Of a DNA stretch of 64,000 bases, positions 42,770 to 53,280 are shown piece by piece. The stretch spans positions 270,230-334,229 of the forward strand of contig CAUYUJ010010480.1 in assembly GCA_963575745.1 (NCBI GenBank). The letters are read 5' to 3'. The notes beneath the pieces were generated by a model that saw only the letters and a program-made list of their open reading frames with translations, was not told the DNA's origin and did not search any database. Positions within the stretch are counted from its first letter, which is position 1. Each line of letters begins with the position of its first letter. The position numbers were made by a program, and so were the translations under genes. Source of the stretch: Prorocentrum cordatum (Eukaryota; Sar; Dinophyceae; Prorocentrales; Prorocentraceae).

Positions 42770-42960
42770 TCGTCCCGCGTGTTCTGCCGTGCTCCTGTGT
42801 GTACTGCCGTGCTCCCGTGTGTTCTATCATGTACCTGTTTGTTTTGCCATGCTCCCGCGTGTCGTGTGCTGTCGTGCTCATGTGTGATCTGCCGTGTTTC
42901 TGTGTGCTCTGTCTGTTTTGCCGTGTTCCTGCGTGTTCTGCCGTGCATGTTATGTTCTGC
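42770..42960. repeat. ~20-bp GTGTTCTGCCGTGCTCC-type repeat
   Basis: Nine or so diverged units of GTGTTCTGCCGTGCTCCTGC. Confidence 0.75.
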
Positions 42961-43124
42961 ATAATCAACCCCAAGGGCTAAAGAGCACGGCAGAAGGGGG
43001 GGGGAACGACACGAAACGGGAAGGGAGGGGCGCCACCGTGGGTCGATGCCGCGCTGGCCCAGTCGATGGAGTCGTCGGCGGTGCCGTCGCCGTTGGCCTG
43101 GCGGGGCCGCGGGCGCGGTCAGAG

Positions 43125-43390
43125 TCCCTCCTCCCTCCTCCTCTCATCCCCCCTCCTCCTCTCATCCTCCCTTCTCCTCTCATCCCCCCTCCTCACTCCT
43201 CCTCCTCCTCCTCCTCCTCCTCCTCCTCCCCCTTCCTCCCCTGCCTCCTCCTCCTCCTCCTCCTCCTCCTCCTCCTCCTCCTCCTCCTCCCCTCCTTCCT
43301 CCCTCACCCCCCCCTCTCCTCCTCCTCCTCCTTCTCCTCCTCCTCCTCCTCCTCCTCCTCCTCCTCCTCCTCCTCCTCCTCCTCCTCCCC
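43125..43390. repeat. CTC pyrimidine tract
   Basis: Long CTC triplet run with CCC interruptions, between two transposon genes. Confidence 0.92.
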
Positions 43391-43510
43391 GCCCACGCAC
43401 GGCGTCGGGCCTCGCCGATGCCGACTCGCGCCTGCGCTGGCCCATCATCAGCAGCAGCGCCGCCACCTTCGGGAGGCGAGCGGTGGTGGTGGGGAGAGAC
43501 AACTGCAGCG

Positions 43511-44167
43511 CTACGGGGCCTGGGGGCTGCCGAGGAAACCCCAAAACAAACGTGAAACTACCGATGGATGTGGAACGTTGGAAAGTCCCGCCCAACCTTC
43601 CTGTGAAGCAGCCGAGCGCCCAGCGCCATCCAACGATGGCTCGCTGCAGCCCTGCTCGTCGTGATCGGGGGCCCACTGGAACAGGGGGTCGGCCTGGCCC
43701 AGCGGTATGTGGTAGAAGGTGGCCATGCCCGAGGCTGTCAAAACACTCGATGCGATGGCGAACTGCTGCGACAACGACTCCTGCGACTTCGTGAATCTCA
43801 CGGAACCGTTCGCAACCACGACCTGATGGGCAACAGCATACGCCATACGTAAATTGTCGCTTCGGCCCACAATCAAGAGAATCCTGCCATCTCCACGGCC
43901 ACGGTTTCGAATCGATACTTTGCACCAAGTGGCTGACCATATCATGTTGGATTGCAGGCTCGTCAAGGTGGCGCTCGGAAGATGCTCTTTCACGTAAGCA
44001 ACTGGCCCGCTGCTGGGGGGCCCGTACAGAACCATCTCATTGTCAGGCTCCGCCAGCGGCTCTGAATTCTGCATCCCTGGCGCTGCGATGGCAGCTCCCT
44101 GACTGCCGCAGGCTGCGGGCGGACAAGTGCACAACAACAAAAAAAAACTCGAGACCGCTGGCGCCAA
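43511..44167 (-). CDS. small KH-like protein of the transposon (uncertain)
   Basis: Minus-strand frame between the Cys/His gene and the transposase. The most protein-like part starts near 44072 (MQNSEPLAEPDNEMVLYGPP) and includes NMIWSATWCKVSIRNRGRGD, GRILLIVGRSDNLRMAYAVA and HQVVVANGSVRFTKSQESL. An R..G(R/D)GR.LLIVG....LRMA pattern is reminiscent of a KH-type nucleic-acid-binding fold, but the resemblance is weak. The C-terminal ~60 residues look like spill-over into low-complexity sequence. Confidence in the gene is moderate, in the fold low. Confidence 0.4.
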   Translation of the reverse strand: MAPAVSSFFLLLCTCPPAACGSQGAAIAAPGMQNSEPLAEPDNEMVLYGPPSSGPVAYVKEHLPSATLTSLQSNMIWSATWCKVSIRNRGRGDGRILLIVGRSDNLRMAYAVAHQVVVANGSVRFTKSQESLSQQFAIASSVLTASGMATFYHIPLGQADPLFQWAPDHDEQGCSEPSLDGAGRSAASQEGWAGLSNVPHPSVVSRLFWGFLGSPQAP

Positions 44168-44718
44168 CAGCTACGGATGAGCGAGCGGGAGGCGCGGCAT
44201 GGATGGCAATCGAGACGCGGACGCCGCGAACCGTGCATCCGCGCCGATCCTGTCCAAGCTCGCCCTAGGCCCAGCGCGCGCCCTCTCCACGCTGAGAGGG
44301 GCTGAAGGTCCATGGCCGAGGGCGGGCAAATCCAGGGCCCGCGGAAGTGCAAAGTTGGCGGCGACCTCTGGACCCTGATCAGAACCTTTCTTTTATTTTT
44401 GGTGGGAGGGGAACCTGGCCGCACGGGGCAATTTCTGACACCATTAGCGCTCGTCAATATGCGTGGAAATTCAACCATGAGCGCCCGCGGCTTGCAAGTA
44501 TACATGTGTATACACATGTGCGCATATGATTGCGCAAATGAAGATAATGCATGCATGCGCACATACGTACGTATCTGGTATATACAAGCATAAGTGTACA
44601 CATACCAGGGCCTGCGAATTGCTAAACAACAGGGGGTGGGAGGGGCTGAACATCCGATGTTTTTTTGGGGTGACGTGCGGGGCTGAGCCTCCGATTATTT
44701 TTTGTGTCCACGAAATGC

Positions 44719-46937
44719 CTAATCAGGGATGATCGCAAGGCGAACGCAATTGCTGTCTTTACAATGCATGTGCTGCCGGATGAACGCTCTGGGCGAAATC
44801 CATGCGAACGTGCCAGAAGTACGAAAAACATCCGGGCCGACTCGGTCGAGCAATTCTCCCAGGCCATATATGCTGGGTGGCTCCAAAGATGTGTAAGTAA
44901 TCTCGGCACCTGAAACGAACTGAAAAAAAATCATGCTGCCGTCGGGGGCGCTCGCCGAGACGATCATGCCTTGTCTGACGGGGCCCCTTTTAAATGCAAT
45001 TGATTTCGATATTCGAACTCGAATCGGCCTGCGCGGGCCAGGGACGGCGCTGGCCAATTCCATCGCGTCATAAATCGGGCATATTAAACAATTCTCTTGC
45101 AGGCGAGCGCGCGAGAGCCCGTCTTCTAAATCTATGAGGATCCTGCCTAACACACTCTTGGAGTGATGTGACCCTGGGATATGGATGCACGTCGTCTTAA
45201 CTAATCTGTTTCTCCTCTCGTTCGAGAAGCACGACGCATTGATTTGGAAACGTCTGAAACATTCGGGCACGTGATACACCAGGTGCGTTTTGATCTTCAA
45301 ACAAGTGTGCCCGTAGATGCGCAACATTGCGCGGTGGTGTTCGGTGATCTTGCGTTCTAGCACATCGGCCTGCGAAACTGCCAAATCACCAGAAGTCAAA
45401 ATATCACAGATTTCGTTCAAAAGCGACATCATATTGCACTGGTCTACAAGCATGCGCCTAGGCTGCAAAACCATTCTACAGAAAATTGCAAGCACAGAAA
45501 CTGCAGTGAGACATTCAGCGGCGAATGCTTTAACGTGCGTGCCTTCTTTCATGCTGACTCTCTTACAAAAGAAATTGTTCGGCAGCCTGTGGTTCTGATT
45601 CCCGCTGAGCGCGACCGTCTGGAATTCGTCCAATTGCTGAAGAGAGATCCCGCGCTCGGATAGATCTCGGCAGAAGCACGCCACGCTGTACTGCGCTGCC
45701 CCCCCTGAAGCTACAACGGTATGCATCCAATCCCAGAAACAGCTGGAAAGCGGTTTGAAATATCTGCGGAGGCCGATATCCCAAAGGAGGCTGTCTGGGT
45801 CGTAATTTTGTCCGAACATCATTTCTTCCTTCTTGAACGCGCCAGCGCCGAGAATCAATTTCTGCTGGGATAATCGATCTGCAGTCTCCCACATCGAATA
45901 GTCGTCGTGGCGATCGAATTGATGGGGCTCGGCGAATGCATAATGGTGTATGTATGCGTTATCTCTCACACGGTCTGGGTCCCCATTGAAGATGTTCTTG
46001 CACGAGTGGCAACAACTTAGCCCTCCTGCGCCCTTATTCGCTTTCAACTCTTTATGTGCCTTCTCATCTTGGAGAAAACATAGCAGTTCTGATTTGATCA
46101 GGAATTTATTGCGGTATCCATCCAATATCCTGAAACCGATCGCGAAATTCAGCGTTGATCCAAAAAAAATGTGGAGGACGTGCCTCCACAAACCAGAATA
46201 ACCGCCACGTATTTGCTGCATCTCATCGTACCCAATGAACCCTCAAGCCCCGATTGCACCGACAATCCATCCTCCGCCCGTCAAGGAAAACTTTGGTCTG
46301 GGGGGGGCGGGAATGACACATTGCAGTTGGGCTGGGGGGTGGGAAGAGGACGGATAATCTAAAGTGCATTCGGGCCCTTGGTGCCTATCGGCAGCCACCC
46401 ATAGTCGCCGTGTCGAAAGTAATCAGGGAACTCTACGAAGCTGAAATATAAGGCAACGATCTTTGTGGATGAATCAGGGCGCAGGGCGTTGCCAGGGGTG
46501 GTCTCGTCACCCCAGCATATCAAATTCGACGTCCTGCCGCTCAAATGCTCGAACATAAAATGTGCGAAAGCTGCATTCGTGTCTGAGAGGTATGCGAGGA
46601 GCGCAAATGGATTCGCCATGGTCCACTTGTACTCGGCGCCGTCCTTGCAAGGCAACATTACATCTTGGACAACGCTGCCATAGAGTTCTGCTTTCAGGCG
46701 GGAAATATATGACCCTACATCTCTGCATTCACTATATGCCTCGCCATCGGAGCTCGATAAGATGCGCCGAACTGCTGCGACGGACGCGGTCAAACCACCT
46801 TGCGTCAGCGTCTCAATCAGGCGAGGTTTCTTATGCAGTTGCATGAATTCAAGCCGACACGGCTGTGGACAACCAGGAACAAATCTCTCCCTTGCTAACT
46901 CCGAATAGTTCCCCCTAACTTCTGGTAACTCCGACAT
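44719..46937 (-). CDS. transposase-like protein, spliced (694 aa)
   Basis: Exon 1 46937-46376, GC-AG intron 46375-46242, exon 2 46241-44719; joining gives a continuous frame (..PIGTKG|FIGYDEMQQIRGG..). A start at the later methionine (MQLHKKPRLIET) is also plausible. Blocks in order: KDGAEYKWTMANPFALLAYL, WGDETTPGNALRPD, FSFVEFPDYFRHG, LQDEKAHKELKANKGAGG, a CCHSCKNIF zinc-like site, FWDWMHTVVASGG, KRVSMKEGTHVKAFAAECL, HLVYHVPECFRRFQ, CFSNERRNRLVK. D/E-containing blocks followed by CC..C and D.MH recall eukaryotic DDE transposases; superfamily unassigned. A second copy lies at 50947-51775. Sits just inside the right TIR and reads inward. Confidence 0.65.
46242..46375 (-). other. GC-AG intron in the transposase gene
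   Basis: 134 bp. Exon ends AAGG|GCCCGAATGC, acceptor GGCTTGAG|GGTTCATTGG. It contains stop codons in the incoming frame (first TAG at 46359-46361). The paralogous copy at 50947-51775 reads straight through the equivalent point, which independently supports an intron here. Confidence 0.65.
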
Positions 46938-46949
46938 AACTTCTGCGCC

Positions 46950-47193
46950 TTTTACGGGAGGGTTATAACTACTTACATCGTCCTGCCAAAAAGTTATCTG
47001 GGACTTAGTAGATTACGCTAACATGTGTTATAAGTGGCACAACTACTTATACACCCTGTGCAATTATGTCGAAGTTATATTTAGTTTATAATTAAATATC
47101 CGATTTGCAACCATAGTAAAGCTGGTTATAAACACAGTTGGCCGATTTATAACATAGTTTATAAACAGCTAATGCAGAAGATTCACAAAGTAG
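46950..47193. repeat. right subterminal region and TIR
   Basis: AT-rich with repeated TTATAA motifs (GGTTATAA, GTTATAAGTGG, TTTATAACATAG, TTTATAAAC). Ends GATTCACAAAGTAG, the inverse of the left end. Confidence 0.6.
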
Positions 47194-47760
47194 ACGCCCG
47201 GACGCCCGGGCGCCCGGGCGCCCCGACGCCCGGGCGCCCGGGCGCCCGGACGCGCGAACCGCCCGCGAGCACCGGCAGGCGCCCGGACGCTCGGACGCCC
47301 AGACGCCCAGACGCCCGGGCTCCGGGGCGCCTGGACGCCCCAGCGCCTGAAGCGCCCAGACGCCCAGACGCCCAGACGCCTGGGAGCGCCCATGCAGGGC
47401 GCCCGCGCCCGGACGCTGGGACGCCCGGGCGCCCAGACGCCCAGACGCCCGGACGCCCGGACGCCCGAGCGCCCAGGGGCGCCCGAACGCCAGGGCGCCC
47501 GAAGCGCCCAGACGCCTGGGCGCCCCGACACGCCCGGGCGCCCGGGCGCCCAGCGGGCCAGGCCCGGGCGCCAGCGCCCAGGGCGCCCGCGCCCGGACGT
47601 CCGGACGCCCGGGCGCCCGGGCGCGTACGCGTGGGCACCCGGGCGCCCGGACACCCAATCGCCCGGACGCCCGGGCACCTGAAGCGCTCTGACGCACGGA
47701 CGCCCCCATGGGCGCCCAATCGCCCAGACGCCCGGCGGGCCACGCCCAGAAAACGCCTGG
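47194..47760. repeat. GCGCCCGG array 2
   Basis: Same 8-10 bp units as array 1. Both arrays contain GGCGGGCCACGCCCAG(A/G)AAACGCC (33846 and 47735), supporting that they are parts of one array separated by insertion. Confidence 0.9.
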
Positions 47761-48034
47761 ACCCTATAGGTGGTACTTTGCGGGTGCCTCCATGTAGCAC
47801 ATTTGGAGGTCACATATGCATGCCTACATATAACTACGACAACCCATCGTATAACCATAGCAACACAAGTTATAAAACACACCAGAAGAAAGTATCCCGG
47901 CAAAGCAACCTAACAGCGCTGTGTATAAGCACATCTGGAAGCATCCCCCTTAAGATTCAGGTGAGAATCCAGTTGTAGAATTCTGCTGTTCTCGCAGTCG
48001 CAGTCGCGTTCGCAACGAAAGTCGCAGTGGCAAC

Positions 48035-48250
48035 GGCCTTAGGATCCAATGGAATCCAATCGAATCCTAAGGATTCCTTACTGGACCTCATGACAAAAAA
48101 AAGAAAAGATAAGGGATTCCTAAGGACAGCCTTAGGCATCCCTTATGGGGTCCATAAATCCTTAGGAAACCTTATGAATCCTTAGGAATCCTGTTTCCTA
48201 GGATTTCCTTGGAAATTCCTAAAGGATATCCTGGGAAATCCCAAGATTCC
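48035..48250. repeat. AGGATTCC / GGAATCC palindromic-rich block
   Basis: AGGATTCC, GGAATCC, CCTTAGGA and CCTTATG recur many times in both orientations; weak echoes at 50455-50520 flank the other side of the element interior. Confidence 0.75.
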
Positions 48251-48269
48251 GAAGATCGCCTGCCGTCGG

Positions 48270-49980
48270 CTCAGTGCGGCCTCAGCCTGACCCTCATCCT
48301 CACCTCAGCCCTGTCCACAGCCTCAGCCCCACCGCCAGCACAGCCTCAGAGCCTCAGCCTCAGCCTCAGCCCTCGGCTCTTGCCACGGCCTCAGCCTCAG
48401 GCCTGCCTCAGCCTCAGCCTGCATCAGCAGCAGCCTCAGCCTCAGCCTGCCTCAGCATCAGCCTGCCTCAGCCTCAGCCTCAGCCTCAGCCTGCCTCAGC
48501 CTCAGCCTCAGCCTGCCTCAGCCTCAGCCTGCATCAGCCTCAGCCTCAGCCTGCCTCAGCCGCAGCTTGCCTCAGCCTCAGCCGCTGCCTCAGCCTCAGC
48601 CTCAGCCTGCCTCAGCTTCAGCCTCAACAAGCCTTCAGCCTGCCTCAGCCTCAGCTCAGCCTCTCAGTGCCCCAAGCCTGCATCGACTCAGCCTCAGCCT
48701 CAGCCTGCCTCAGCGTCAGCCTCTCAGCCTCAGCCTGCATCAGCCTCAGCCTCAGCCTGCCTCAGCCTCAGCCTCAGCCTCAGCCGCAACTTGCCTCAGC
48801 CTCAGCCACAGCCTCAGCCTCAGCCTCAACCTGCCTCAGCTTCAGCCTCAGCCTCAGCCTGCCTCGGCCTCAGCCTCAGCCTCAGCCTCAGCTTGCCTCG
48901 GCCTCAGCCTCAGCCTCAGCCTGCCTCAGCCTCAGCCTCTCAGCATCAGCCTGCATCAGCCTCAGCCTCAGCCTCAGCCTGCCTCAGCCTCAGCCTCAGC
49001 CTGCCTCGGCTCAGCCTGCCTCAGCCTCAGCCTGCATCAGCCTCAGCCTCAGCCGCAGCCTGCCTCAGCCTCAGCCTGCCTCAGCATCAGCCTGCCTCAG
49101 CCTCAGCCTCAGCCTGCCTCAGCCTCAGCCTCAGTCTGCTTCAGCCTCAGCCTCAGTCTGCCTTCAGCCTCGGCCTCAGCCTCAGCCTGCCTCGGCGTTG
49201 CCTCGCCTCAGCCATCAGCCTCATACAGCCCTCTCTTCCAGCTCAAGCCTCAGCCTGCCTCAGCCTCAGCCTCAGCCTGCTTCAGCCTCAGCATCAGTCT
49301 GCCTTCAGCCTCGGCCTCGGCCTCGGCCTCAGTCTCAGCCTCAGCCTCAGCCCCTCAGCCTCTGCCGCGCACCTAGCTCACCTCAGCCTCCTCAGCTTCA
49401 GACCTCAAGCCTCCAGGCCTGCCTCGGCTTGCCCTCAGCACAGCCTCAAGCCAGCCTCCCTAAGCTCTCACCTCAAGCCTGCCTCAGCCTCAAGCGTCAG
49501 CCTCACCTCCTCACACTCAGCCTGCCTCAGCCTCAGCCTGCATCAGCCTGCTTCAGCCTCAAGCTCAGCCTCACCTGCCTCAGCCGCAGCTTAGCCTCAG
49601 CCTCTGCCACATGCCTCAGAGCCGCAGCCATCAGCCTGCCTCAGCTTCAGCCTCACCCAGCCTATGCCTTTCGGGCTTGCTCTAGCCTCAGCCTCAGCCT
49701 GCCTCACCTCACGTCACCTCTTCAGCCTCAGCCTCAGCCTCAGCCTGCCTCAGCCTCAGCTTGCCTCAGCCTCAGTCTCAGCCTGCCTCAGCCTCAGCCT
49801 CAGCCTCAGCCTCAACTTCAGCCGGCCTCGGCCTCAGCCTGCGTCAGCCTCAGCCTCAGCCTGCCTCAGCCTCAGCCTGCCTCAGCCTCAGCCTCAGCCT
49901 CAGCCTGCCTCGGCGTGCCTCAGCCTCAGCCTCAGCCTGCCTCGGCCTCAGCCAGCCTGAGCCTCAGCTTGCCTCAGCTC
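48270..49980. repeat. CAGCCT hexamer array
   Basis: Same hexamer as 9126-10512, more degenerate toward the right (CAGCTCAAGCCTC..). Confidence 0.92.
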
Positions 49981-49982
49981 GG

Positions 49983-50455
49983 GCATTCAAAATATGGCAC
50001 AGTACTGGTGTTCTGGGAAGACGAAGATCACGAAGTGGCCCATAGTTGGCTCCGGGCAATCAAAATGTGGCCTGGGAGTGTGTTCTGGGAAGACGAAGAA
50101 CACGAAGTGGCCTACAGTTGGCTCCGGGCATTCAAAATGTGGCCTGGGAATGGTGTCTTGGGAACACGAAGAACACGAAGTGGCCTACAGTTGGCTCCGG
50201 GCATTTAAAATGTGGCCTGGGAATGGTGTTCTGGGAACACGAAGAACACGAAGTGGCCTGCAGCTGGCTCCGGGCATTCAAAGTGTGGCCTGGGAATAGT
50301 GTTCTGGGAAGACGAAAAACACGAAGGGGCCAACAGTTGGCTCTGGGCATTCAAAACGTGGCCCAGGAACGGTGTTCTGGGAAGACGAAGAACGCAAAGT
50401 GGCCTACAGTTGGCTCCAGGCAATCAAAATGTGGCCTGGGAGTTGTGTTCTGGGA
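49983..50455. repeat. 73-bp tandem repeat, about six units
   Basis: Same unit as in copies A and B, with GAAGACGAAGAACACGAAGT as the usual variant. Confidence 0.9.
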
Positions 50456-50618
50456 ATGGATTCCTGGGGATTCCTAAAAATTCTTGAGGATTTCTAAGGG
50501 TTCCTGGGGCTGCCGGATCTGCAGGATCCTCTGTCCGGTTCCCGCCCAGACCCCCTCTGGGGCGTCAAGATGCTTCCTTTTGAGCCCACTAGAAGCCTAT
50601 CAGCAAGAGCTGTTAGGT

Positions 50619-50946
50619 AACTAAGCATTTGCAACTCTGTCGCCAGTTGCAAACACATACGAAGCAATAGGCAATTTGCTAGGTCATTTGTAATTGGTTT
50701 AGCTCGGGTGGTGTTCTGATGATACGAAAGGATCGGCGAAGGTGAAAAAACGCTCGCGCAACAAAAAACAGTACAGATACAATGGGCCGTCTGTAGATTT
50801 AGGTTCGACTTAACTTGATTTAACATGCAAGGGGCCACACAATCTATGACGAAGAAAAGGATACCAATGAAATTGAGGGGCGCTCATTTCGCGTAGGCTC
50901 ACCAGGGCGCAGTTATGGCAGGTGTCGCGATCAATTTAGCAATCCT
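50619..50946. other. no gene recognised
   Basis: About 330 bp of AT-richer, non-repetitive DNA upstream of the truncated transposase. May hold its 5' end; no TIR matching 34431 or 47193 was found. Confidence 0.4.
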
Positions 50947-51775
50947 TTGAACATGGCCGTCTCCCGGTCGCAATTTCTTGACGCGTGCTTGGATTTGGTA
51001 TTTTGCAAGTGCCCTCCCCCTCCCCTTCCTCACCTCGATTGTTTCCGGCTCAGAAATCGGCGCGTTGCACATGTCACCAAAGAAAAGACTCAGAGTCGAA
51101 GTATAGGGAATCACCTCGCGGTTTCGAAGGCTGAGTTGCCCCGTATTTTAGAAGAGGCATCCCGTGACAACCATGAACCAGATGTTTTGCCTCTGGAGAC
51201 GCCGCTTGGGCACCTTATCGATTGCTTTGCGCTGGCAATGAAAGATGGCAGCGAGGTTTGGTTTCACTATATCAATCCGATCGGCCTCATATGGGTGATA
51301 GCGCAGGGAGTTCTTGGTTTCGTGCCTTTTCTCAGGAAGTCAATGTCGCAGCACACTCGCGATCACCTTTCCTTAATTCTGTACTCAGACGAAGCCACCG
51401 TGGGGAATATCAAAAGGCCCGATGAAGGAGGAGGGACGGAGGCAGTATACTGGACATTTCTGGAATACCCAAGCTGGTTTAGAATGCGACAGTGTGGAAC
51501 TTGTCCCTTTGGATATCTTCGCGTGAACACAGTGCGCGAGATACGGGGAGATGTTAGCAATTTGATGCGCGAGATACTTCGTATGTTTTTTTCGCCCGGG
51601 CAATGGACTTTTGATCGCGGCTTCCAAGTCAGACCCGATTTCTTCATGAGGTGCAAATTTGGCTGTCATCCAAGATGAGCGGGGACACAAAAGGCACGTG
51701 GGATGTCAAGGGGGCAGGCGGGTGGAACTGTTGTATTCATTGCAAAAACATCATCATGAATTGCAAGACAAAGCG
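50947..51775 (+). pseudogene. truncated transposase-like copy 2
   Basis: About 243 residues aligning to the N-terminal third of the 44719-46937 protein: KDGSEVWFHYINPIGLIWVI ~ KDGAEYKWTMANPFALLAYL; LYSDEATVGNIKRPD ~ CWGDETTPGNALRPD; VYWTFLEYPSWFR ~ LYFSFVEFPDYFR; CPFGYLRVNTVREIRG ~ LPIGTKGFIGYDEMQQIRG. A one-base change near 51645 then shifts the frame to HEVQIWLSSKMSGDTKGTWD, VKGAGGWNCCIHCKNI. The gene stops at 51776 in the third GC array. It lacks the intron of its paralogue. Opposite orientation to the first copy. Confidence 0.7.
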
Positions 51776-52545
51776 AGACGGGGTCCGGGCGGGCGCCTGG
51801 GCGCCCGGGCGCCGGGAGGCCCATGGGCGCCCGTGGCGCCCGGCGCCCTGGCGCCCAGGCGGCCGGGCGCCCGGGCGCCCAGCCGCCCAGACGCCCGGGC
51901 GCCGGGCGCCCCGGCGCCGCCCGGACGCCCAACCGCCGGGAGCCCGGACGGCGCCCAGCGCCGCCGCCTGGAACCCCCGGCCGCCCGACGCCCAGAGCGC
52001 CCGGCGCCCGAAACGCCCCAAGGCGGCCCGACGCCCGGGGCGCCCAGCCGCCCGGACGCCGGCGGCCGCCCGGGCGCCCCGGACGCCGGGCGCCGGGATG
52101 CCCGGACGGCGCCCAGCCGCCCGGACGCCCGGGCCGCCCGGGCCGCCCGGACGCCCAGAGCGCGCGGCGCCCGAATGCCGGGGCGGCCCAGGCGCCCGGG
52201 CGCCCAGCCGCCCGGAGCCCGGGCGCCCGGACGCCGCAGCCGCCCGGACGCCCGGCCGCCCGGGCCCGGCGCCAGAGCGCCCGGCGCCCGAATGCCGGGG
52301 CTGCCCAGGCGCCCGGGCGCCCAGCCGCCCACGCCGCGCCGCCCAGCCCCCTCCACAGACGCGGCCGCTCGGGCGCCCCGGACGCCTGGGTGCCGGGATG
52401 CCCGGACGGCGCCCAGCCGCCCTGCCGCCTGGACGCGCCCGGCCGCCCCGGGCGCCCAGAGCGCCCGGCGCCCGAACGCCCAGGCGGCCCGGACGCCCGG
52501 GCGCCCAGCCGCCCGGACGCCCGGGCCGCCCGGGCGCCCGGACAG
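51776..52545. repeat. GCGCCCGG array 3
   Basis: Units GCGCCCGG, GCCGCCCGG and ACGCCCGG, more CCG-rich than arrays 1 and 2. Cuts the transposase copy on its left and gives way to recombinase coding sequence on its right. Confidence 0.9.
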
Positions 52546-53210
52546 CGTCAGGCGGAATTGCGGTATTGTGGGCCGCGGCAGGGCGCCTCTGCCGCATGTC
52601 GGTCTGCTGGTCATGATCGGAGCCGCTTGCTCCCAACGCCGCCAGGACGTGGGCCTGGCGCCGCTGATCTCCTTCATCGGTTACCTCGGGCCCTCGGAGC
52701 TGGTGGAGCTGAAGGGGCCGCAGTTGGTGACCCCTTTCATTGGCTTGGTGGCCTGGAACTGGACGCTGCTCCTGTCGCCGGCGGAGGAGAACATCGGCAG
52801 CAATGCCCACGTTCGACGAGAGCGCGGCGCTGGATTGGGGCACCATTCAGGAGGTAGGGCCCCTGCTGCGCGAGCTGAAGCGCGAGGCGGGCCAGGGGGA
52901 CCTGTGGAGCTTCGCCCAGCTCCAGTTCGCCGAGCACTTCAGGACTTTCGCAGAGCTGAGCGGGGCGTCGATCCTTCGCCCTCACCCCTATTGCCTCCGG
53001 CACGGGGGCGCCAGCTACGACGGCCTCACGATGCGCAGGAAGCCCGAGCAGATCAAGCGACAGGGCCGCTGGACAGCCGATGCCAGCGTGAGCCGGTGCA
53101 GCAAGCGCGCGCGGGTGGCGAACGAGGCCGCGAAGTTGCCGCTCGCCGCGCGCCGCTACGGCAACGCTGTCGGCGGGGACCTTGCGGCCATCCTCCGGCG
53201 CGCGGTCGCC
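52546..53210 (+). pseudogene. tyrosine recombinase, catalytic part, decayed
   Basis: Continues the gene interrupted at 33574. Fragments in three frames: GGIAVLWAAAGRLCRM, then LLVMIGAAC, YLGPSELVELKGPQLV and LLLSPAEENIGSNA, then FDESAALDWGTIQEVGPLL, HPYCLRHGGASYDGLT (catalytic Arg in LRH) and QIKRQGRWTADASVSRCSKR. In this element class I expect a tyrosine nucleophile in an SV.RY.K block; here the codon at 53097-53099 is TGC, cysteine. Frameshifts plus that change make it almost certainly inactive. An intact enzyme would integrate the circular cDNA. Confidence 0.7.
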
Positions 53211-53280
53211 GCAGGAGCTCCCCGCGATCCGTCTGCAGCGCGCCCTGCCGCTGCAGCCCTGACTCCGAGGCAGATCCGCT

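Larger units (their letters stand above)
34431..47193 (-). mobile_element. candidate 12.8-kb multigene TIR DNA transposon
   Basis: Left end CTACTTTGTGGATTC (34431-34445), right end GA.GATTCACAAAGTAG (inverse, ending 47193). Both ends are followed inward by clustered TTATAA-containing motifs. Between them, all good coding sequences lie on the minus strand: transposase-like (46937-44719), a small KH-like gene, a Cys/His protein, a helical protein and a basic Pro/Ala protein. The same GC array continues on both outer sides in the same orientation, as expected if the element inserted into the array. No target-site duplication could be read because the flank is repetitive. Confidence 0.55.
47893..50618. 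mobile_element. satellite-bearing TIR element, copy C
   Basis: Left end TATCCCGGCAAAGCA then ACCTAACAGCG (47908-47918); right end AGCTGTTAGGT (50608-50618), less perfect than copy B. The interior repeats the B plan: GTAGAATTCTGCTGTTCTCG, an extra AGGATTCC-rich block, a CAGCCT array, six 73-bp units, GCCCAGACC and AGAAGCCTATCAG. Lies inside the interruption of the retroelement. Confidence 0.7.
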
